NCBI RefSeq assembly: GCF_011397635.1
Contig: NC_064756.1
Location: 22,436,907-22,500,906, forward strand
DNA from: Epinephelus fuscoguttatus
Taxonomy: Eukaryota; Chordata; Actinopteri; Perciformes; Serranidae
Reading direction: 5' to 3'
DNA length: 64,000 nt
Every line of letters begins with the position of its first letter. Positions within the stretch are counted from its first letter, which is position 1. The position numbers were made by a program, and so were the translations under genes. The notes under the pieces were generated by a model. That model saw nothing but the letters and a program-made list of their open reading frames with translations, did not search any database and was not told the origin of the DNA. Shown piece by piece: positions 56,606 to 64,000 of this stretch.

Positions 56606-59600
56606 AAGGAGAGAAAGAGTGAGAGCGGGGGGGAAGAAGGAGAGGGATTTATAGCCCTGTTTTTCTATGCACGTGATGGTATGAATCTGTGTGTGTGTGT
56701 GTGTGTGTGTGTGTCTGAATGAATGTAGATGAGACAGAAAAAGCTGCATTATGCATAGCGGTTCACCATAGGCAATATCCTTGCTTCTCCAGCATACATA
56801 TTCATACTCCATTTTCATATCCACTGCAAAAACAGGAAGAAAAAGTGCAAATGTATTTGAGTGTACAGCAAAGAAAGATTTGAGTCAAAAGGAAACACAG
56901 GCAAAAAAGAAAGTGAAGGTTAAAAAAACAGTAAAATAAAAAAAAAGATGAACAAATATAGACAAAAAAATGGTGAGGCATTCAGCTGACAGGACAGATG
57001 TTTCTGGGGGTCTCACCCCATAACACTTTGACCTTCTTTATAATAATCAAGGCATCAAGGCTTGAAGAAAGGAATCAAAATACAGTTCATGATCGGATGA
57101 ATGCTGATCCTTTGCTCCTTCTTTCTCCACTGGGGAATGGGTGAAAAGGAAGCCTGGGGCTATGAAAGGACTCCGATAAGCATCTGAGGTTAGATGTTGC
57201 CCAGATAAAGAAGAGAAACTGGGTTATTGTGCTACATGTTGTTTACATAAGATGTATACAGTTGATTATGATTTTTTTTTGTTTCCCTGTGGTGATCTGT
57301 ACATTTTACTTGATGCAGCTCATTCATTTTTTTTCAAGTAATCCTTCTGATTCCGGTCAGATTTGTACACCTCAACTGTCAGATAAAATGAGGCCAAGAC
57401 TCCAGGGATGACAAAAAAGAATTCCACTATTGTCCAATAACAAATTACAGCTGTGACCTGTCTTTATCGTGTCATGGATGACCAACAGCTCATCTGCTGC
57501 AGCCCGGGCACCCGTTATGCCCAGTGACAAAATGGGGATAGTTTATAGGCAGATGCGTCACCTTCCATCCTTCCTCTCTCCATTTTGATGTTTTGACATC
57601 AAACTCTTCACCTGTCTATGCGACAAGGCACGTGGTCCTCATTGTCATGATGGTCTTTTCCACAGGAGGCCGTAATCTGTGCAGAGTAGTCTCTGTGTGG
57701 TTGCACACATGTGTCTTTGTGTGCATGAGAGTGTTTGTGAACTCGGTGACCTGAATTCATACCACAGGACAAAGCGATTAGCCATCGCATCATAAAGCTG
57801 CTGCTTTTTAGAGGTTTTTCCTTCCGAGTTTGAGTTGTTGCATCCAAGCTGGTTTCAATCAGCTTGAGGCTGTTTTTGATGATATCACCTGATGGTTTGA
57901 GGGTTGTTTAATTTTGAAGAGATTATTTAGAGCATATTGGCAATAAGTAGTGGTTTCCAACCTGGGGATCGGGACCCTTAGATGGGATTACAGTGGAGTT
58001 GGGAGATAATTAACAGGCTAGGAATGGACAAAAGACATTTTTCTGCTACAAAAGATGATTTTATTCAGAATTCCATTTAATCCTTGTATTATGGGAAAGC
58101 TGAATCTTGTCAGGCCTTCAGGAATGATTCAGATAAAACAAGGAATAAATGTCTCTGCAGTAGACATTGCTTCATTTTAATGGGGTAAGTGCCAGAAGTT
58201 TGGGAACCTCTTGTTAAAAGCATTGATTCCCCACCAGAGATACTTTTACCCTACAGACCGAATCACAATGTTTGTGTACACTAACTCCTGCTTAGAAAAC
58301 CCCTGCGTCACGCACATAAAATAAAATGGCAGTGAGTAAACACTGCCTCGATCGGTTAGTTTAAAGCCACCTTAAAAAAAGGTCAAACTAAAAAATAAAC
58401 CAGTTTAAGTGAATGCTGTATTTAGAAGACGCTCACAGCTTTACCTTACTGTCAAGCAGCTTTTTCTGACGTTATCTCAAAGCCACCAGACTCCATTGAC
58501 AAAAACAGTACTTATACTTTGCAGAACACTGGAGATGCTGGTCTCCCACTGCCTCGATCAGTTAATATGTGAGGTAGAGCAGTGAAAATATTCTAAATAT
58601 AGTGTGCACTTAAACTGATTGGTTCATTTAAGGTGGCTAAAAAGCATTTTGCTGAGGCCTCCATCCACAGCAGTTCATTGCTCAGCTTCCATGCCAGATT
58701 TGGTTTATCAAGTACATAAAATAAGTGCAGCAGAAACATCAAATGTTCAACTATGTATCTTTTAACGTTAGTTATGGCTGAAAATGACAACAGAAATTAA
58801 CAAGCTTGCCAGTTTCACAGATCTCCACGTTTGAAATCAGTTTTCCAGTTGTCTACCTGGAAGTGATAACTGTTGTTAGAGCAATTTCATGGTGTTTCAA
58901 TCTATAGGTTACTTCTGCAGTTACCATCGTGTACCTAGAAAGATTGTGGAGTAACGCAGTGCAACACAAACAAAAACAAAAAATAGTGATTACAATTTCA
59001 TTAAATGAATAAAGTTAAGAGATATCCACTTGTGATCTGATCTTTACCCAGTAAATGTCAAGCTAAAACAATCTGACTGCAGTTCCCAAAGCCAGGTTTT
59101 GCATGAAAATAGTTTCCATTGAGCATGAAAGTGAACATAGATGGTCACGAATGGTTGACACATCCAGCTGCATGGAAGTAGTATGAATACATGGATGAAA
59201 ATGTGACCAAAACTACTAAAAAAGAGACTAAAGAGACAAATCCTTAACATGGACAGCTTCAGAGTCAACAACTTTATGAAAGCCATCCAGTTTGTCCAAG
59301 GTGTGTAATGAAAAGGGTAATTGAGTCCATTTGGTAGAGGCTTTTGGGCGTGCATCGGACAAAAACAAGACTGGGAACCACTTGTCTGAAGCACAACATT
59401 ATTTTGGGATGTGAAAGTGTGAACACAGATTCTTATACAGTAGTAGTTTCTTTCAAGGGGGCTTTTAAAGCTAGAGTAAATTGTTTTTGTCATGAAAATA
59501 TTCTGCCTCTATAAATAGCATTTGTCATCAGAGGGAAGCAGGTCACTGTCACTGGTACCGTCTGCTAATAGCTTCCTCCTTATTTGCTTGGTATGGAAAC

Positions 59601-62600
59601 ACTTCCGTGTGTTCCTCACCCAGCGGTACATGCTGGTGCTCTCCGTGGTGCTGAAATTGCAGATCAGCCAGCCTAGCAGCCTGTGAGAGTGATTGACATG
59701 GATTCGAACGGTAGGATGAATTGAACTTGACCTGAATTCCAATTTTTGAACGCAAAGGATCTGCTCCAATTTTAGCTGGTAGGCAGGAGAACAATGGCTC
59801 TCTACCTCCTCGGCATCTCCGCTGAGCCTCGAGCAGCGATCGCATCTCTCTCCTGCACACTTCAGCCTCTGCTGTTGGTGGAGTTTGACATCAAGAACTG
59901 AGGCAGTCATTTAACATTAACCTCTCTGTCCATTTGACCTCACAGACGCACTCACATACGCGCTTGCTCACGCGGTTGCATCCAAACACCTTTGCACCTG
60001 AGCACCTTTCCCCCAGACCAGCCACCCGTGTCCTGTCTACAATATTGCGCCGGCTCCCCGATCCCTCCTTCCTCTGCACACCCACACAGCCATGAGAACC
60101 AGGGAAGTCGGACATCGGCCTCCCACAGCAGTGCGATTACAGAGTGGATAGACTGTGTGTGTTAAATGTGAAAGGAGATTATGTGGGTTTAACTCTCTGC
60201 GTCTGGCATACAAATTCCAATCACACAACATTGCCTGTCTCTAGTGTGGCAGGAAAAGACGAGAGAAAGAGTCTTGGAGGGGTGGGGGGGTGAAAGAATG
60301 ATGGCAGATTGGGAAATGCAAAGAAAAAGACGAGTAACTTGGAAAGATGAGATAGAGGGATGCAGACAGATGCATGAAGTGTCACACAACAGACAATGGC
60401 GGAGAGGGTGAAAATCACCGTATGTCAGTTTGGGTTTTATCCCTAATCCCTGCATTTTACTTTTGAGCCTTCTCTCATGTGATTCATCCCATTCATCTCA
60501 TGTTATTAATGTCATTATGTCATCGCATGTTGCTATTTATACTGGACAGAACAGATATGAAAATGGTCTTTTGTATCAACCACTCATTCATGCTCTTTCC
60601 GTGTATTAAGAGCTTGAAAAAGACAGCCATTGGGCTCCTGTCTCTCATTTTACAGCGAGTTACTAATGATATCCATTGATGTAGAGGATCTGTAGAAATT
60701 ACAGCCTAAATGACATCTGATAGTGTCTTTATGTCTCCATTGATGTGCCTTAGCCGACACCCTATTTTCTCCCAGTGCAGAAAGAATTAAAGAGATATGG
60801 CTAATCCAGGCATTGTTGACACAATCCAGGAAAAGGGATTAATTAAGTATCATTGTCTGAGAAGAAACTTCTCTGGCTTGGGGCACAGCGTCTTCCCCTG
60901 GCCTCTAGCCAAGCTGAGCTCAGCACTTCTTTACACTCCCTTACACCCCCTACCCCCCCTAGTCACAGCAAACACACACACACAGAAACACACAGATCTT
61001 AAGAGACACCTCACTACCCCACTCTAAACTGGAAGAGGGCATTTGAGAGAGAGGATATATGGTGGTCTATCTCCCCTAGGACAACTTATCTGGCTGTAGC
61101 TCTTCATCTGTGCCACAATACCATTGTTTTACAGCAAACATCTGTAGTATCCGGCTCCTCGGGCTTGTACGGCTACAGATAGTGAACAGTGGATATGACA
61201 GGCTCAAGCAGGCCTAAGAAGTGCAGCAGTTTGCTATCACGCCCGTGTGAGTACTTTGTTTTCCTGAATGACGGAGGATATCAACAGAAAAGACGAGGGT
61301 GGTGGCGGAGTCGAATTATGTGACCCATTTTTCCCTTCTATTGAGAGGCAGATTTCTAAAGGGCTCTCTGGACACATATATTAGATTAGAGATATTAGGA
61401 TAATGCATATGGGATGAGATGGATGGCTGCAGTTTGGCACACAGGGAGGAAGTTGTTTGGGTTGAGGTGACCTGAATGCCTGGAGATCCAGCTTGTGTAC
61501 TTTATGTGGGTGTCTGTGTAAGTTCTTGTTAGATCAGGCAGTATTTTAAGTAATATTGCAAAGTGAGTTATGCTTACCTTAAAATCCAGTGAACCAGTGA
61601 ATTGACTCATGGAAAATATTGTGAATTCATCTCAGCAGACTGTGCCTGAAAAGAAAATAACGATATAGCTCAAGGACAAATCAGATATGAAGCATGGCAA
61701 ATGGAAAATGAGTTTAATTAGTGAAATGGCACACAACTGTCGAGACATTTTGTTACAAATACGTTTAAAAAACATTCATTTGATCAAAGCTTTTAAACTT
61801 GTTTTTCTTTGAAGGAGAGTTTGGCCAGGTTCATGTTGTTTTGTGAAAAATGACCTGTTTAAAGTCAGTATTTTCATTTTTAAAACTTTCTGGCAAAAAG
61901 CTAGTTGGCAAATCTGCAGCTTCATCTGCATCTTGCGCTGGTGATATCATTTGGAGCCAGAGTCTGCACAATAGTGGTCGTTGCGTCGTCACATTCCCAC
62001 CCATATACCCATCCAACCAGTTGCTAGCAGCAACACTGATTGCAAGCACACCCCCAGCCCCTTTTTTTATAGCATGAAATCACTAATTAAAGCCAAACTT
62101 ATCCAGAAAATAATCACTTTAACATACAGCAGTGGGATGAGACCTACCAAAATTGACAGACACCATCTTTGGGAAAAATTTGATGTGTACATTGATCTTT
62201 TAGTTTGGCCCATATGCCAGCGGGCGGAGTTTAAAACATAAACTGCAGCCAGTCATTAGGGTGTAATTGAGATGTTTTGGCTTCACTTTTGGGAAACTGA
62301 CATGTCCATCTTTATTATACCGTCATGATTGATGTCATTTATTTTAGTAAAGAATAGAGGCAGAAACACTTTTATAATACTTTTGCCGAGCACTCCTTTT
62401 ACTATATCATTACTGTATTTGTGCACAGCTTGTGTGAACACTTTGTACTTGCATTGTGATGTTTCATCCTTGTTAGTTGTATGTAGGCGTAGGCAGCGTC
62501 ACGTGTTAATACGTCAGTACATTATTTTCTTTTTATGCAGTGTTGTCATTTATTTCATCATCTGTTTCAAGTGTCACTTAAAGGAGCAGTGTGTAAGATT

Positions 62601-63600
62601 TTGTGGCAGCTAGTGGTGAGGATTGCGGATTGCATCCAGCTGAAAGTTTTTCCGGTTAGAATTCCTACAGTGTTCATTGATCAGGAGGTTCTTACTAGGA
62701 GCAGAATCATCCACAGAGGTCTCTTCCTCTCCAAAACAAATGGACCAGGTGATTAAGACCAGTAAAACACGAAATAAAGCAGAGTAGGTTACAAATCACT
62801 TCTCTGACTCTGTTCGGCACATCAGAGATGGTTCGCTAGCCCAGTGAATAAAGTAGTTTCACAATGTTTTTTTTTTTTTTTTTTTGGTGCTGCTTATCAC
62901 GGAGGAGCTACTTACTATGGTGGTTAACACGAATAAGCAAATGGCCCATTCTAGAGCCAGGGTGTGGTTTGTCTGCTCTGGGCTACTGTAGAAACATAGT
63001 CGTGCAATATAGGACGAGGACCAACCCACTATGTAGATATAAACATACTCATGCTAGGTTACTGAAAACATGACAAGTCTAATTTTTTAAGTGATTAAAT
63101 ACTAAAGAAGACATACTTACATTCCAACACACTGGACCTTTAAATAATTACCATTTCAGTTATTCCTCAGCAGTGCACTTTCATTGCGCACATGCTCCCC
63201 ACCTGATGTGTGAATGCTGCCTTTATGTCTGACACTTACCAACTGACTAACTCTGTCTCCCCTTCTCTCATCCTAACAGTCAACAGTGAGGATGTTGTCT
63301 CTACGCGGCTGTACTTTGTGAACGCCTCCCTGCAGCGGGTGACCTTCTCCAGCTCGGTGGGGGTGTCCCTGCCCTGCCCTGCGGGCGGCGCCCCCCATGC
63401 CGTCCTGCGCTGGTACCTGGCCGCCGGAGACGACATTTACGACGTGCCCCATATCCGCCACGTGCATGCCAACGGCACCCTCCAGCTCTACCCCTTCTCC
63501 CCCTCCGCCTATAACAGCATTATCCACGACAACGAGTACTTCTGCACTGCTGAGAACCAAGCAGGCAAGATTCGTAGCCCCAGCATCCACATCAAAGCAG
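51565..63600 (+). CDS. dscaml1: DSCAM-like 1, exons 1 and 2 (partial gene)
   Basis: Exon 1 (51565-51607) encodes the signal peptide MWLVTLLLLYSLQE, close to the human start as I remember it. Exon 2 (63280-63600) joins in phase 1 and encodes the first Ig domain, residues 15-121. Landmarks are RLYFVNASLQRVTF, C47, W59 in RWYL, GDDIYDVPHIRHVH, NGTLQLYPFSPS and C103 in YFCTAEN. Sequons are at N29 and N79. DSCAML1 is a homophilic adhesion receptor (10 Ig and 6 FNIII domains, about 2050 aa) that controls neurite self-avoidance and retinal lamination. DSCAM is the alternative, but VPHIRHVHANGTLQLYPFSPS favours DSCAML1. The remaining exons lie beyond the window. Confidence 0.93.
53136..53197. repeat. 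two adjacent (TG)n runs
   Basis: TG runs at 53136-53157 and 53166-53197, separated by CCTGTGAA. Confidence 0.93.
53697..53775. repeat. purine-rich GGGAGA / GGAT(A/G)GAT array
   Basis: Strand-asymmetric run of GGGAGA units followed by GGATAGAT units and more GGGAGG. It is able in principle to form triplex DNA. Confidence 0.75.
54494..54527. repeat. perfect 14-bp hairpin with 6-base loop
   Basis: AGCCGGTGATCTGC, loop GGCGTT, then GCAGATCACCGGCT. All 14 pairs are canonical. No T-run follows that would suggest a terminator, and none is expected in a vertebrate intron. Confidence 0.85.
56574..56714. repeat. paired (TG)n microsatellites
   Basis: TG runs at about 56574-56602 and 56689-56714 with purine-rich AGAGAAAGAGTGAGAG between them. 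Confidence 0.9.
62578..63143 (+). repeat. family B inverted-repeat transposon next to dscaml1 exon 2
   Basis: Begins TTAAAGGAGCAGTGTGTAAG and ends CACACTGGACCTTTAA. The interior has CAGAGGTCTCTTCCTCTCC and GGTTTGTCTGCTCTGGGCTAC, as in 31796-32724. It includes a T20 run at about 62865-62885. It ends 136 bp before the exon 2 acceptor. Confidence 0.8.
63280..63600 (+). CDS. dscaml1: dscaml1 exon 2 (Ig domain 1)
   Basis: Acceptor CATCCTAACAG, donor AAAGCAG|GTGAGG. 321 nt encoding V15 to A121. Third codon positions are strongly G/C (for example CTGCCCTGCCCTGCGGGCGG), unlike the AT-rich introns around it. Confidence 0.95.
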
Positions 63601-64000
63601 GTGAGGGTTGGACACACTGGATGCAAACTAAGTCAATGGTCAAAGGGAACTTTACTAGTTTTTCTTACTAACCACATCAAAACTTTTAGGACTCTGCATG
63701 CACTTTGAAGGACTTTTGAATGGTGACATTACCTTAGTGTAGCAAAGATTTCGAATGTTTCTTGAATCAAGTAATGCATCCAGAGATATGAACTGTGCAC
63801 TATCCCTTTAAGGAGTAATTAAACACTGCCGTTTCCCCTTCTCCTACATGTATTTGGAAATCAACCAGTAAGGTGGGGAGTGTCAGCGGTTCAGCCCTAT
63901 GCTAAGCTAACTTAATACCACCTCCATTTGGCTTGCTATTGCTATTTAGAGTGACATAGTGAGAGTGCTGACAACATTTAGCCAAGTTGGCGGCCCCTGC
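63601..64000 (+). other. dscaml1: start of dscaml1 intron 2
   Basis: Begins GTGAGG; no further exon before the window ends. The text TAAGGTGGGGAGTGTC and GCTATGCTAAGCTAAC looks repeat-like. Confidence 0.6.

Larger units (their letters stand above)
51608..63279 (+). other. dscaml1: dscaml1 intron 1 (11.7 kb)
   Basis: GTAGGT to CCTAACAG. It holds several (TG)n runs (53136-53197, 56574-56602, 56689-56714), a purine-rich GGGAGA array (53697-53775), a perfect 14-bp hairpin (54494-54527) and a family B transposon next to exon 2. First introns of such genes often contain enhancers. The segments at 59520-60130 and 61080-61400 look complex and non-repetitive and are candidates, but nothing here proves conservation. 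Confidence 0.75.

Noticed and set aside
59044-59493. 149-aa minus-strand frame in dscaml1 intron 1
   Set aside because: AT-rich chance frame without domain, signal peptide logic or splice partners.
59509-59910. 133-aa minus-strand frame in dscaml1 intron 1
   Set aside because: A second 103-aa frame covers the same strand and no domain is seen. Possibly conserved non-coding DNA, but not supportable as a gene.

Overview
This is a 64 kb piece of a vertebrate genome, almost certainly a bony fish. The coding exons are short, separated by GT-AG introns, and join in frame. The non-coding sequence is AT-rich, with dense (TG)n microsatellites, nested inverted-repeat transposons and an L2/Maui-like LINE remnant of the kind common in teleosts. 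No bacterial gene, CRISPR array, rRNA or recognisable tRNA was seen. The species cannot be named from the sequence; a perciform-type teleost is a guess.

Four genes lie head to tail on the + strand. (1) 3234-15841: tmprss13-like type II transmembrane serine protease, 13 coding exons, 496 aa, with TM anchor, partial LDLRa, SRCR and a trypsin domain with an intact triad. (2) 27721-33125: fxyd6, seven coding exons, 102 aa. (3) 36281-39114: an fxyd2-like gene, five coding exons, 59 aa, no signal peptide. (4) 51565 to beyond the window: dscaml1; exon 1 (signal peptide) and exon 2 (first Ig domain) are present, with an 11.7 kb intron between. The order and common orientation match my recollection of human 11q23 (TMPRSS13-FXYD6-FXYD2-DSCAML1), which supports the orthology calls.

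Layout: 1-3.2 kb is upstream sequence with a nested transposon pair. 3.2-17 kb is tmprss13 and its 3'UTR, which carries a foldback insertion flanked by a 17-bp duplication. 17-27.7 kb is a gene-free stretch with a CpG-containing possible fxyd6 promoter, a pyrimidine-rich tandem array, a LINE remnant and a long inverted repeat. 27.7-39.2 kb holds the two FXYD genes. 39.2-50.8 kb is gene-poor, with a minisatellite, two inverted-repeat transposons and a possible distal exon. 50.8-51.6 kb is the CpG-rich dscaml1 promoter and first exon. 51.6-63.3 kb is dscaml1 intron 1.

The genes do not form an operon. The two FXYD proteins are expected to modulate Na,K-ATPase, TMPRSS13 acts as a cell-surface protease in epithelia, and DSCAML1 is a neuronal adhesion molecule. 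I found no convincing new biological system. The most unusual material is the transposon palaeontology (families sharing TTAAAGG ends, three foldback structures, nested insertions that reveal target duplications), a tiny upstream ORF overlapping the dscaml1 start codon, an FXYD protein lacking the motif proline, and phase-compatible exons that would permit an fxyd6-fxyd2 readthrough.
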